Origin: Cranoglanis bouderius
Lineage: Eukaryota > Chordata > Actinopteri > Siluriformes > Cranoglanididae
Assembly: GCA_023630585.1 (NCBI GenBank)
Contig: CM042552.1
Location: 17,371,569-17,435,568 of the forward strand
DNA: 64,000 bases
Direction of reading: 5' to 3'
Shown here: piece after piece, positions 1-11,119 of the stretch
How positions within the stretch are numbered: the first letter of the stretch is position 1
How the letters are laid out: the number at the start of each line of letters is the position of its first letter
The notes under the pieces: generated by a model
What the model was told of the DNA's origin: nothing
What the model saw: only the letters and a program-made list of their open reading frames with translations
Database searches by the model: none
Program-made: the position numbers and the translations under genes

Positions 1-712
1 TAGGAAGAATAGTGTGTGAGATAAAGAGAAAACACAGTGATTTTATAGGAGAAACTATAAGAAAAGGATGAAAGGAAAAGGGGATAAATTCCTAAATATG
101 GTGTGAGCAAGTGAAAAGAACAAAGGAGAGCATTTTTATAGGACACGGGAGTTAAAGAGACAGTGGGGGGGAAAAAGAACAAAAGAGATGAATGACTGGA
201 TAGTGGGGAAGAAGTGAGATCAATGAAAATGAGAAACAACAGGTTTGGACAGGAAATGAGGCTGAGCGGAAGAGTGTGAGAACAAAAGAGAAACTGAAAA
301 GCATGAAGCAATGCAGAGTTCAGACTTGTGACATCATAAATCTGCACAGTAATGTAGAAGAATGTTTTCCATGTTTGTTAAAATAAAATGATCACTCCTG
401 CAGCATACTTTCTCATTGGTGGACAAAAGCAAGCTCATCACTCGACTCTATATCGACTCGACTATATGTTCACAAGCTTTCTCTGTTTTGTTCTTCACCT
501 TGTAGATCTGACACAGGTAACACGTAGTTGAATTGTCCACCACATGCTTAGAGTATGTAATTCTTTAGCTAAAGATAATAACTTTCAGACAGGAAATAGG
601 CAAAAAAAAAAAAAAGCATCAGTACACAGTAGAGTTAACCAAACTGCAAGAGGCAGATGGCTTGAGACTGGAAAATAAACAGGAGATGAAGGTAAATTAG
701 TGTGGTGTGATG
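1..712. other. Non-coding, purine-rich then unique DNA
   Basis: The first 300 bases are rich in A and G (runs such as gaaaaggatgaaaggaaaag) with stops in all frames. The rest is AT-rich single-copy-looking sequence with an A13 run near 601-615. I see no gene or known repeat. Confidence 0.6.
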
Positions 713-973
713 CTATTCTTCACCAGGCAATTTCATGATGAGATGCTTGAGGTCCTGAGACCAGTTCATGCTGCGCATTATGTTAGCAGGGATCCTTTGG
801 GTAAGGGTTTCAAATAAAGCAGCGTCATGGGGAAAGGGCTTGAAATTGTCTCCAAAAACACAGGGAAACTTGGTAGAGGAAAAGTTCTGCATGCAGGGCC
901 AAAAAGCAGTTACTGAAGCGATTGCAGTGTTTCCATGCTCAAGGCCTGTTGAAACACCAGGTGTCATATGCAA
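713..973 (-). other. Unassigned open frame, possible exon remnant
   Basis: A minus-strand frame of 86 codons ends in a normal TAG after LPGEE. The opposite strand is also open for 106 codons, which weakens the case for either. The frame does not translate a simple repeat, has balanced codons and contains a plausible acceptor (tttcaacag before GCCTTGAGC, around 944-952), after which about 77 codons would run to the stop. I do not recognise the protein. It may be a terminal exon, an exon remnant or part of an interspersed repeat. Confidence 0.25.
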
Positions 974-1147
974 ATACTTTTTGATTTATAAACTGAAGCC
1001 AGTGGCATTTTCTGCCATGTGGAGGTTATCAGAGCACCAAGCAGGCCCTTGTTATGAATGTATGTTTTCTGTATTTGTGTTTAATTAAATCCAAGCTGTT
1101 AGCCAAGTGTTACACCTGCTATACAAACTGTAGCATGGCACGGCTGT

Positions 1148-1305
1148 GGGTGTTAGCATAGCAGCTGTAAACTTAAAATAGCAAAAGTGGGAAATTATTT
1201 TTCACAATATTATTACAGGAATACATCGCAGTTTCAAATCCATTGCCTGTAATATGTGAATAATAAGGAATAACTATTTTGTTCCCTTTAATGCTTTCAT
1301 CCAGA
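1148..1305. repeat. Local duplication, copy 1 (left block)
   Basis: This block, from gtgttagcatagcagctgta to tcatccag, recurs at 2392-2536 with about 80 percent identity by eye. Both copies lead directly into sequence of the type ggttggttatag. It marks the left end of a tandemly duplicated unit that contains the minisatellite. Confidence 0.7.
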
Positions 1306-1308
1306 TAA

Positions 1309-1835
1309 AAAGCTGTAGTTTGGGTTGGTTTATAGTAAATTGGATGGGTTGTAGTTTGGGTCTGTTTATAGTGTATTGGCCAGGTGTAGTTTAGGTCTGT
1401 TTATAGTGAACTGGCCAAGTGTAGTTTGGGTCTGTTTTCAGTGTATTGGCTAGGTTGTAGTTTGGGTCTGTTTATAATGTGATGGCTAGGTTGTAGTTTG
1501 TGTCTGTTTATAGTGTATTGGCCAGGTGTAGTTTGGGTCTGTTTATAGTGTGGTGACCAGGTTGTAGTTTGGGTCTGTTTGTAGTTTATTGGCCAGGTGT
1601 AGTTTGGGTCTCTTTATTGTGTATTGGTCAGGTGTAGTTTGGGTCTGTTTACAGTGTATTGACCGGGTTGTAGTTTGGGTCTGTTTACAGTGTATTGGCC
1701 AGATTGTAGTTTGAGTTGGTTTATAGTGAATTGGGTGGACTATAGTTTGGGAAAGTTTAGAGCAGGTTGTAGTTTGGGTCAGTTTATAATGAGCTGAGCA
1801 GGTTTTAGTGTGGGTCCATTTAGACTGATGCAGGT
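1309..1835. repeat. Degenerate minisatellite, ~38-40 bp unit
   Basis: About a dozen imperfect units share the core ttgtagtttgggtctgttta followed by tagtgtattggccagg. Unit length varies through small indels. No coding content. Confidence 0.8.
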
Positions 1836-2262
1836 GAGTTGTAGTTAGGTCATTTAGAGTAAATCAGGTAGGTTGTTGTTTGGGTCAGTTTAAAGTGAAT
1901 CAGTGGGTTGTAGTTAGGTCATTTATAGTGAACCAGGTAGGTTGATGTTTGGGTCAGTTTAAAGTGAATCGGTGGGTTGTAGTTAGGTCATTTAGAGTGA
2001 ATCGGGTAGGTTGTAGTTTGCCTCAGTTTAAGGTGGGCCGGTGGGTTGTAGTTAGGTCATTAAGAGTGAATGAGATAGGTTGTGGTTTGGGTCAGTTTAA
2101 AGTGAATTTGTGGGTTGTAGTTAGGTCATTTAGATTGAATCATGTAGGTTATGGTTTGGGTCAGTTTAAAGTAAATCGGTGGGTTGTAGTTAGGTCATTT
2201 AGAGTGAATCAGGTAGGTTGAAGTTTGGGTTGGTTTATTGAAAACTGGGTGGGTTTTTTGTT
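1836..2262. repeat. 69-bp higher-order minisatellite
   Basis: The core gggttgtagttaggtcattt recurs near 1903, 1973, 2041, 2110 and 2179, a period of 68-70 bases. Each unit joins two of the shorter upstream-type units. Because 69 is a multiple of three, a frame from 1949 to 2221 stays open and encodes a 23-residue repeat (GQFKVNRWVVVRSFRVN...). The period explains the open frame; I see no promoter or other sign of a gene. Confidence 0.85.
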
Positions 2263-2279
2263 TTGGAAATTTGCTTGTC

Positions 2280-2715
2280 ATTTGTAAATTATTAAATAAA
2301 TATATTTGTCTGATCACCATGGTAACTAGATTTGTATGACAGAATGCTGGCAGAAATAAATAAATAAATGAAGGAATGAATAAACGAATAGTGGGTGTTA
2401 GCGTGGCAGCTGTAAACTTAAAAATAGCCAAAGTGGGAAAATGATCATTCACACTATTATGATAGGCATGCGCCACGATTTCAGATCCAATGTTTATAAT
2501 GTCAATAATATGGATACAATTTTTTTTTTCATTCAGGGGTTGGTATATAGTGATTTGGGCGAGTAGTGTTTGATTGGTAGATGATAGATGTATGTAGATG
2601 ATTTATTTAATCCTTTAATTTCATAAATTAATTTGTCTCATCACCATGGTAACTAGACCCTTGTGACAGAATGCTGTCAGAAATGAAATAAATAAATAAA
2701 TGAAGGCATGAATGA
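2280..2715. repeat. Local duplication, copy 2 and inner direct repeats
   Basis: 2280-2390 (atatttgtctgatcaccatggtaactaga ... gaataaacgaatag) repeats at 2615-2722 (aatttgtctcatcaccatggtaactaga ... gaatgaacgaatgg). 2392-2536 repeats 1148-1305. The order is block A, minisatellite, block B, block A', short minisatellite remnant (2536-2570), block B'. That is a tandem duplication in which only the first copy kept or expanded the minisatellite. Confidence 0.7.
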
Positions 2716-2766
2716 ACGAATGGTTACCTGGGATACATTGGACAAGTCTCCCGTTGAGTCTACCAA

Positions 2767-2768
<2 letters not shown>

Positions 2769-2837
<69 letters not shown>
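2769..2837. repeat. (GT)n microsatellite
   Basis: About 34 uninterrupted GT dinucleotides. The Cys-Val and His-Thr frames across it are translation artefacts. Confidence 0.98.
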
Positions 2838-2838
<1 letters not shown>

Positions 2839-3262
2839 ATTCATTCATCAAAGAAGCCAGGTATAGCATTCAGCTGTCCATGCTTCCTTCTCTAGAAAAA
2901 CCTGTTTCAAAGTATCAGGGGTTCAGCTAACAACTGTCAGCGTTGCTTCACATCTGAGAAAATTTAAAATTGTAAAAAACATGAGTGAGCCATAAATGTG
3001 TTACTGTCTGATAAATATCACTAATGTAACCTTGAGTTTTTCACACTTAGCATGAAGGCTAAAAATAAGTCTCCTGCCACAGAACTGTGTAGCATGCAAT
3101 GCTAAACTTTATGGAGTTGTTCTGATTTAGAGATTAGAGTTTTTTTTTAATGAATTTCAATATTTTATCTGTGTCAGCAACAACTGCTAATGTTAATATT
3201 ATGAAAAAGCTGAGATGCACAACTAGTTAACTTTTTATATAATCTGTCATAACATTTCATAA

Positions 3263-4135
3263 CCAAACTGTCAGGAATTTCCCCCTCGTACCGAGTGCTG
3301 CATGCAAGACCTCCCAAGTCTTGCTTTTGCCTGAGGCCTCCCACAACATGCTCACACCTGAGGCTGACTGTGCGGCTTTCCAAGCCCTGCTCCTGCCTGA
3401 GGCCAAAGGCACAGCCTCCCATCAACTACGCACTCCAGATGCCGATGTTGTGGCCTCCCACGCCCAGCCAGAACATCATAGCTCCACCACCTGACCCCAG
3501 AGAGCCTGTCCTAGCCCCACCACCTGATCCCAGTGAGCCTGTCCTAGCCCCACCACAAGATCCTGGCAAGTTCATCCCTACTCTGTCATCAGATCCCAGT
3601 GAGAAGGTCGCTGACCCACCACCTGCCAGTATACCCTCTGTCTGCTCCCCGGGTCCTCTGGGAAAAGTCAGCATGTCGGACAGTGCCTGCCACGGGACCT
3701 TGGGTTTCACTTGGACATTTTACTCAGAGGGGCTGCACTGTTGGGGAGCGTGTTTGAAGGTGCCCTTGTGGGGGGAGTCTGTCTGTCATTTTCTCGTCAC
3801 TTCGAGCACTGTATGTAGAAGTGCTAAGCGCATAAAACTTTCGGGTTGTCTTATGCTTGTTTGCCACATGCATTTTTGTTTTGGCTGATGTCTTGTCTCC
3901 ACCCATGTCCTGTCATTGGTTGTCTCCCTCTTGTGTCTCGATTACTTGCACCTGTTTTCAGTTTGCCCTTTGCTTAGTTTCAAAGTTAGTTTGTATATTT
4001 AACCGCCTGTCTGTACCAAGCCTTTGTGTTTCCGTGTTTGTTGTTCTGGTTACCTGACTTTTGCTAGCCTCCTAATTCTTGTGTTTTGCTCTCAACACCT
4101 ATACTGCATCTGCATCCCTCTCAACTCTACATTCC
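3263..4135 (+). mobile_element. LTR-like dispersed repeat with 33-bp tandem repeat
   Basis: The block starts tgtcaggaatttccccctcg and is GC-richer than its surroundings. Positions 3480-3570 hold about 2.5 copies of a 33-bp unit (ctgtcctagccccaccacct...) that translates as APPPDPSEPVL. The second half (3890-4100) has the layout of a retroelement promoter: a CCAAT-type motif (tcattggttg, 3913), a TATA-like gtatatttaa near 3993, then T-rich DNA. An open frame of 197 codons (3295-3888) spans the tandem repeat but shows no known domain. LTR status is an inference; I could not find a target-site duplication. Confidence 0.35.
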
Positions 4136-4139
4136 TACA

Positions 4140-5360
4140 TACACACATAAAATATATATATTTTTTAAAATCTCTTCATAAACCAGCAGTTCATTAGCTA
4201 AATATTACATACAAAAACATTACTTATAAAAAAAGACAGCTAGATAGCTATTTTTAGATTGAAGCATGAAAAACTGTTAGCATTAGTAATCACTGCTAAT
4301 ACAGACAGATACCACTTGCTTCAGTGCAGCATGTAGCATTAACACACTGTGCTAAACCTGGTGAATATATGTCCAGTTGCGCTAATCTCTGGATTCTTAT
4401 TTACGTATTTATTGTCACCTAAAGCAGCACAATATTCATTATTTTCATATCATAGCAGAGCCATTTTGGTGCATGGTATTTAAAGCAGTTTGTACATAGG
4501 TTTTGCAGCTTTTGAGTCTCTTTTTTCCTTCTGGGAAATAACAAATGTTTGTGAGAAGAAGAACTAAGAGTGGCGACAACATGACCACAATGTTGTAGCA
4601 CAGTTTTGCTACTCCGCTATTCTCTAACTTGCCTTTCCACATGATAACTTTGATGGAGAAGCTCAGTTGTCACCTGAAGCCATTTATTCATCTCTTATCA
4701 ATGTTTCTCACACCTCAGGAATTTTCCCCCCACTCTCACCCTCGATCTGTCTCATTTGAATAATGGCATGAAATGTTAATAAGTCCTTCTAAAAATCTCA
4801 CTGAAAGTTTGAAAGCACTTCAAAGTGGTCCGGAATAGTTTTCATCTCCGAGAAGGTGCTCTCACTCATGTTAAGCAGCGGTCTCCTGCCATGTGGTTCT
4901 TCTGTGCTGCAAGCAGAAGATTGTATGGTAATCAGATGCTGCTGTCATTTAATTACAGTGAAGAGGCTCTGAATTGAAGCTGAGTGAACTGGATTGAGAG
5001 CCGGGTTTTTACAAAGAATAGCCTATAAAGAACTTTATGATGCATGGTTCTTTCCATGTTGTGTTCTACTCTCATCGGATAGTAGGCTTTAGACTTTAGC
5101 GTCACGACTTAAGTCCCACACCTGCATGTAGTTCACACCTCCGAGGTTGCCAGATTTTTTCTTGAGTAGAAGCATCTAAGATGGGGTTTTTGAATAGCGT
5201 CTAAACACAAGCACTCACACCCAAAAAAATAAAAAATAAATAAATAAATTCAGACTGAAAAAGGAAATACTGTTTTATTTAATTTGCTGTCAAATTTAAT
5301 ATGATGGATGACCTAGCATCAGATGTGGTTTTGCTGAAATCTATGACAGTGGAGCAGAAG
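4140..5360. other. No gene seen; AT-rich intergenic DNA
   Basis: Stop-rich in all frames. It contains a short AT run at 4150 and an A-rich stretch near 5222-5250. No repeat family recognised. Confidence 0.5.
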
Positions 5361-5364
5361 CCAT

Positions 5365-5990
5365 TTGCTGCAAGAAGAAATGTGCCAATTGGCCTGCAAA
5401 GATGAGGAGCGGATTTTTCCTCCCATTTCTCACTTTTGTAATCAACTGGTTGATCTCACAGCATTCCATGAAGGGGAATTAACAGTCCTTGTTATGCCCA
5501 GTTTATGTCTTACAGCTGTACATGAACCGGATGGTGACAATTCGATCATCAGAATAGGTATTTATCTGTTAAAGGGAGAGACACTGGGTACTCCCCTGTC
5601 TAGGCAAAGGCAAGCCTGTTGGGTAATGGAAGTCATCACCTTGGTCTATGGGCAGTGTCAGGCCCCTGCCTAAACATGTCACTCCACAAGAAGCACCTCC
5701 TCCTCATGGGCAGTAGAAGTGTGTCGCTCCAGGAGGTCTGTGTTGTTGCTACCTGGGCATCACCATGCACCTTTTACATGATCTATAAGATCAAGTGGGA
5801 TTAGTGTAGCGATCATATCTGAAAACCCTTCCAATTAGTCCTATGATGATTTGGCTCCTCATGTCATACTGGTATAGGTTATCCAGGGGTTAAAACATTG
5901 CCCCCTGGCAGTTCAGAGGGGTGAATGAGAAAGGTATGTTACATATCTAACCATGAGGGTTCCCAAACACCTCATTCCCGTATGTATTAA
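5365..5990 (+). other. Unassigned open frames, probable old repeat
   Basis: Overlapping plus-strand frames (102 codons at 5365-5673 and 61 codons at 5619-5804) have near-normal composition. The text after 5640 (gggcagtgtcaggcccctgc, then cccctggcagttcagagggg near 5901) feels like decayed retroelement sequence, but I cannot place it in a family. I see no splice or catalytic motif. Confidence 0.2.
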
Positions 5991-6194
5991 ATCACCACAG
6001 TGTGTCACTCTGAACCAACATTAAATTGATAGGAAATGCATCTACTGTCTTGTCTTGTTTTATCTTGTCTATGACTCCATCTTATAGCTGTCCTCTCCAT
6101 GTCCTGCACCCACCACTCACCCATATCAACCTTTAAATACAAAGTGCAACACATATGAAAGCATGAATAAAATAAAAAAAAATATATTATTTTT

Positions 6195-6199
<5 letters not shown>

Positions 6200-6236
<37 letters not shown>

Positions 6237-6250
6237 TTTTTTTTTTTTTT
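6200..6250. repeat. (TA)n microsatellite and T tract
   Basis: About 15 TA repeats followed by a run of some 18 T. Confidence 0.95.
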
Positions 6251-6323
6251 AATTATAAAAAAGAATGATAGGGAATGACAGCCATTAATGATGGCATTTT
6301 ATAGAAAATAATACATTATGTGG

Positions 6324-6905
6324 TCATATAGAATATCTTCCTTGATCAGAGCATGATTTAAGTATGATTATTATGTAATCCATCAAGGTCCAGTCAACAG
6401 TTGGGTTTACCAGGTAAATCTGTAAGACGAATCCAACCAAGTTGTGATCAGTTGAAATCTCTGCCCTTCTCTTTACCTGCGTGTCCAAAACATATGGCTT
6501 CAAATCGGATAATACAATCACAGAATCGATCATTGACCTCTGGCCCAAGGTGCTATGATAACAAGTACTCTTATAAGCAGACTTTGAACAACTTGTTTGT
6601 GATTGACAATCCATGGCTTGAACAGAAGTCTAACAAAATGTTACCAGTCAGGATCACATCCAGGATGCTGTTCCTCCCAAACAAACCCCTCCAAATATTG
6701 CCATAATTACCAACATGAAGTCACCCAGGAGCACTGTGGAGTCAGTGAAGTCACTTAACGAAGGATGAATATTCTAAACTGCTATTTAGTGCATATGTAC
6801 AGTAGAGAGTTTTCCTTCCTAGGACTCACAATCTCATGGAGGCAACCTTCTTGTCCACTGAGAAAAACCACAACTGTGAAGCCCTCAGCCTGAGACTGGA
6901 AAGTA
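6324..6905 (-). pseudogene. LINE endonuclease fragment
   Basis: On the minus strand the frame reads LLGDF (6727-6745 area), then, after a frameshift, CYHSTLGQRSMIDSVIVLSDLKPYVLDTQVKRRAEISTDHNLV. These match the order of the apurinic/apyrimidinic-type endonuclease of non-LTR retrotransposons: GDFN, then the R-S-M-I-D-x-V motif, then S-T-D-H. Catalytic Asp and His positions in MID and TDH are retained, but an indel just after GDF breaks the frame and no reverse transcriptase follows. Upstream bases to about 6905 continue the same homology in pieces. The clade is not assigned. It is a dead fragment. Confidence 0.8.
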
Positions 6906-7029
6906 TCCCCACAACCAATTGAGGCCTATCTCCTGTGGGAACTCTGTAGCAGGAGAGACACCACCCTCTGAGAGTGACCAGGTTACGTGGTTGGTGTGGT
7001 CACTAGACAACACTGACTGGTGTTTAATT

Positions 7030-7300
7030 ACACATAATTATCTCTTTAAAAAAAAAAAAAAGCATTTCCTGTTTATTCACCATTTTGTGCTTATATTCTC
7101 TTCTGAAATGTCACAACAATATATCATGTTAAGAAAAAAAAAAGTTTCATGATTTTTGAATAATACCAAGAATGTGGTGTAAATTAGACACTAAATACCA
7201 TATTTCATAATAATATTTTCCAATACATGCATTGTCAAATATAAATCATATTATGAGAAAAAAGAAAAACATAAGTAAAAAATAAAGTGGCCAGACGAGT
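7030..7300. other. AT-rich spacer
   Basis: Several A runs (7049, 7132) and no recognisable feature. Confidence 0.5.
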
Positions 7301-7584
7301 GTAACGTCATTAACTGATCAATAAAATGGATTGTGTAAGTGTAAAGTACTTAATTCTCAATTGATTACTCAGTTTGCACATTTTCCCAAAGACCTGACTA
7401 AAGAGAGAAATTACATGAACTGAAATGAACTCACATTTGAAACCTGTAATTTTTAAACATCAAGACATAAACAGAAAAGCTCTTGAGCTTGATATGAAAT
7501 AGGAGTGGTTCGAGTGGCTAGTCATGAAACACATAAAGAGCTACAGAGGATGCCATATCTGCTACAATCCACCTTTCTCTGTTC

Positions 7585-8632
7585 CATTTGGACAAAAAGG
7601 ACAACTATGTAAGGATGCTGTTCATAGTCTTCAGTTCAGCATTCAACACAATCATCTCACAACAACTTATAACAAAGCTGAGCCTGCTGGGTCTGACTCT
7701 GACCACCTCCTTCTGCAACAGGATCCTGAACTTTCTGACTAGGAAACCTCAGGATTGGAAACTCCACCTCCAGCACCACCACACTGTATACTGGCGCCCC
7801 ATAGGGATGTGTGCTCAATCCATTGGTGTTCACACTACTGACTCATGACTGTGCTGAAAAGTACAGTTCAAATCACATCACAAATCACAATTTTGCTGAT
7901 GATACTAGAGTCATGGGCCTCGTCAGCAACAATGATGAGTCAGCGTACAGGGAGGAGGTGAACCAGCTCGCAAAATGGTGTGGAGATAACAATCTATCTC
8001 TTAATGTCGATAAGACTAAAGAGATGATTGTCGAATTCAGGAGAACCCGAGTGGACAACTCACCACTGCACATCAACGGAACAACTGTGGAGAGAGTTGG
8101 TGTGCATATGACGGAAGACATCTCCTGTACTCTCAACACCGCCTGCCTAGCCAAGAAGGCCCAGCAGCACCTCCACTTCCTACGGACGCTGACAAGATCC
8201 TCACCTCACAATGCTCACCTGGGCTACTCAAACACCTAACACCAGTATGACTCAGTACCACTGCACACTGCACTTTACATCAGTCACTTTTATATTATGG
8301 AACTCATTTTTGCTGCCAATATTGCTGCTATACTACATAATAGTCTACAGTTTACAGCCCATGTTCTTTGTATTTATTGTCCTGCGTATTTATAGTCCAG
8401 TGTATTTATTGTCCTGTCCTGCATATTTATTGTCCTGTTCTGTGTAATTATTGTCTTGCACTCATCTCACACTGTTGTGTATTTGCACTATATGTAGTCC
8501 TGCGTACTGTTCTGTGTTGCACCATGGTCCTGTAGAAACGTCATTTCGTTCCAATGTATACAAGCTATATAGAAGACCTGCTACCCTCAATTCATTAACA
8601 CCCTGGAAAACAATAAAATAAAATAAAATCCA
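7585..8632 (+). mobile_element. 5'-truncated LINE, L2/Rex1/CR1-like
   Basis: The reverse transcriptase is readable in pieces: FSSAFNTIISQQLITKL from about 7633, then GAP-stop-GCVLNPLVF (7793-7840), FADDT near 7890, SAYREEVNQLAKWC, then KTKEMIVEFRRTR. This is the order of motifs in L2/CR1-type LINEs of fish. A frameshift separates the first two pieces and the Gln of the conserved GAPQG has become TAG. After 8240 there is a 3' UTR-like stretch rich in tatttattgtcctg, ending in aataaaataaaataaaat (to 8632), the usual short tail of such elements. The 5' part, including the endonuclease, is missing. Confidence 0.85.
7811..8239 (+). pseudogene. Reverse transcriptase C-terminal piece of the LINE
   Basis: 142 codons of the palm and thumb part of the reverse transcriptase. 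The FADD box (catalytic Asp pair) is intact, but the piece lies downstream of an in-frame stop and a frameshift. No second ORF or maturation signal is left. Non-functional. Confidence 0.85.
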
Positions 8633-8634
8633 CT

Positions 8635-8798
8635 CATCCTTTTACCTGCAGGTGACTGGTTTCATCACCTACTGAGCCGCAGTAGGACGAGAATCGCAGG
8701 AATTTCACTCTTTTACTTCCATCTGGTTAAATCCGCACTGTAATCGATGGCATCAGTCAGGATGAAGTGAGAATCCCATCAGTCACAGGAAAACAGGA

Positions 8799-8801
<3 letters not shown>
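8635..8801. other. Short unique spacer
   Basis: No feature seen between the LINE tail and the (AC)n tract. Confidence 0.5.

Positions 8802-8851
<50 letters not shown>
8802..8851. repeat. (AC)n microsatellite
   Basis: About 25 AC units. Confidence 0.97.
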
Positions 8852-8853
<2 letters not shown>

Positions 8854-8967
8854 TCTGATTGATTCTGCTGTAAGTGAACATCCGTCACTCCAGTGTTTCC
8901 AGCCTGTTGCTTTTATCTCAAAGTGCAGTGAGCATATGTATGGGAACAAATCAGATCAAATTAAATA

Positions 8968-9508
8968 CTAACCCCATTTCCATAAAAGTTGGGATTTTTT
9001 TCTAACATGCAATAAAAACAAAAATCTGTGATTTGTCAATGCCAGGCCTCATTCTGTATGTGCTACAACAGCATAGCTTTGTAGACACAGAGTGTTTGTG
9101 CTTGACTGGCCTGCCAGCAGTCCAGATCTGTCTCCTATGGTGCATCATGAAGAGGAGAATCAGATAATGGCAACCAAGGACTGAAGCAAGCTGAAGTCTT
9201 GTATCAAGCAAGAGTGGGCAAAAATTCCACTTGCAAAACTGCAACAATTAGTATCCTCAGTCCCCAAACGATTAAAAAGTGTAATTAAAAGGAATGGTGA
9301 TGTAACACAGTGGTAAATATGCCTCTGTCCCAACTTTTTTTGAGCATGTTGAAGGCATCAAATTCTAAATTTGTTTATATTTACAAAATACAGTCAAGCT
9401 GGTCAGTGAAAACATTGAATATCTTTTCTTTCTATTTTTGTCGGTTAATTGAAGTTTCAAGAGACTTGTTTTTACTGCAAATTCCAATTTTTTGGGAAAT
9501 GGGATTAG
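8968..9508 (+). mobile_element. Tc1-like MITE, family TcK
   Basis: Terminal inverted repeats CTAACCCCATTTCC and CTAATCCCATTTCC sit between TA dinucleotides at 8966-8967 and 9509-9510, the Tc1/mariner target duplication. Inside, 9102-9320 is the decayed end of a Tc1 transposase gene: LTGLPAVQICL, then a frameshifted MKRRIR stretch, then about 30 codons to the terminal CPNFF-like end. The catalytic first two thirds are deleted. At 541 bp it can move only if a related transposase acts on its ends. Confidence 0.8.
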
Positions 9509-9529
9509 TAACTCAATAAATAAATATAA

Positions 9530-10145
9530 AAATAAGCCGTGTCTCCTTCTCTGGAACTGTAGACATAGAGGCCACACCTCCTTCACTGGGACTGACTGGT
9601 ACAGAGGCCATGGCTCTTTCTTTGGAACTGAGACACATACGCCATCACAATAAATGAGATACAGAGGCCACACCTCCTTCACTGGGACTGACTGGTACAG
9701 AGGCCATGGCTCTTTCTTTGGAACTGAGACACATAGGCCATCACAATAAATGAGATACAGAGGCCACACTTCCTTCACTGTAAGTGTGGCACAGAGGACA
9801 TGCCTCCTTCCCTGATAGTGAGACTCAGATGCCACACCTCTTTCACTAAGACTAGACACAGAGGCCATGCCTTCCTCCACTGAGACTGTAGACACACTGG
9901 AACTGAGGTATGCCTCCTTCACTGGGTTTCCTTCATTGGAAATGAGAACATAGGCCATGCTTTCTTCACAGTAACTGACACAGAGGCCACATCTCCTTCA
10001 CTGAGACTTACAAACATAAAGCTCACTTCTCCTTCACTGGAACTGAGGCATATAGCCATGTCTCCTTTACTGGAAATGATCCATGTAGGCCACACTTCCT
10101 TAACAGGACCTGAGGCATAGTGGCCACACTTCCACATTTTTTCCA
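9530..10145. repeat. Minisatellite with 96-bp higher-order unit
   Basis: Imperfect ~35-40 bp units of the type gaggccacacctccttcact, with a near-exact 96-bp duplication (from about 9568 and again from 9664). 96 is 32 codons, so a minus-strand frame at 9365-9958 shows a 32-residue repeat (VKEVWPLYLIYCDG...). I regard that frame as a by-product of the repeat. Confidence 0.85.
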
Positions 10146-10149
10146 ACTG

Positions 10150-10813
10150 TCCAAGTTGGAAAATTAGCTGAATATTGGAAATGGAATATAAATTTTTTTA
10201 TGCTGTACTTTAGGAGACAATAAAGCATGACGTTAACCCAAATGATGGCAGAGAGCAAGCATAAATATAAACACACAATGTGGGTGGAAGTTTAAGTCTA
10301 TAAAGAAATGTACAGGTGTACAATGAGTGGAGTTATGTTCCAACTCCACATGACCTGTGTATAAATAATCGATATTTACTGAGTGGGAGGCTCAACAGCA
10401 TGCTAGTATGTGGGACCGCTGGGGTTAAAGCAGATATAACTGTTATCTACAACAACAAATAACTCGGTAACAATTTGCCTGTCAGCATAATCGCCAGCTC
10501 AAAATAAAATGCTCTAAAGTGTTAAACATTTCAGCAACAGTTTCTTTTTTTATGGTTGAAAATGTTTTTATGGCTTTTTTTTTAACATTTATAGTCATGT
10601 CTGAACAACTGTAGGTTCTCTAAGAGAATGGTGCTCTTTCTTTTCTTAAAAAGCTGTATTGTTATACTCAATCATTCTTGTGACGGTCACAGATCATAAC
10701 TATAACTATAACTAGCAGCTAATTGTCAGATTTTGGCAAACAGCAGTAAACTACTGTATGTTCTTATGCTGTCTGAGTTTTGACAGCCACATACTCCAAC
10801 TGAATTAATATTT

Positions 10814-10815
<2 letters not shown>
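10150..10815. other. No gene seen; AT-rich DNA
   Basis: Stop-rich in all frames. No recognised repeat. Confidence 0.5.

Positions 10816-10899
<84 letters not shown>
10816..10899. repeat. (AT)n microsatellite
   Basis: About 42 uninterrupted AT units, self-complementary and able to form a cruciform. Confidence 0.98.
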
Positions 10900-10902
<3 letters not shown>

Positions 10903-11119
10903 CAGGTAACAATAAGTTGAGACAATAAGTTGAGATCTATACTAAATCTTCTCTTAAATTGTTGTAATAAAAATATTAAAAACAAAACAAACAACAAAAA
11001 ACACAGTAGTGGAAATTATTGTAAAAAGTAAACAAAAAATAGTGGACACTTTCAGAATTTTTCAAAAATAAGGAATTAGCTTTTTTTTTTTTTCTTTCTT
11101 TTTTTTTTAAAATGAATTA

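Noticed and set aside
2621..2930. His-Thr and Cys-Val open frames
   Set aside because: Translations of the (GT)n microsatellite. The same applies at 24864-25157 and 62452-63446.
9365..9958. 197-codon minus frame
   Set aside because: A 96-bp repeat read in frame, plus part of the TcK MITE.
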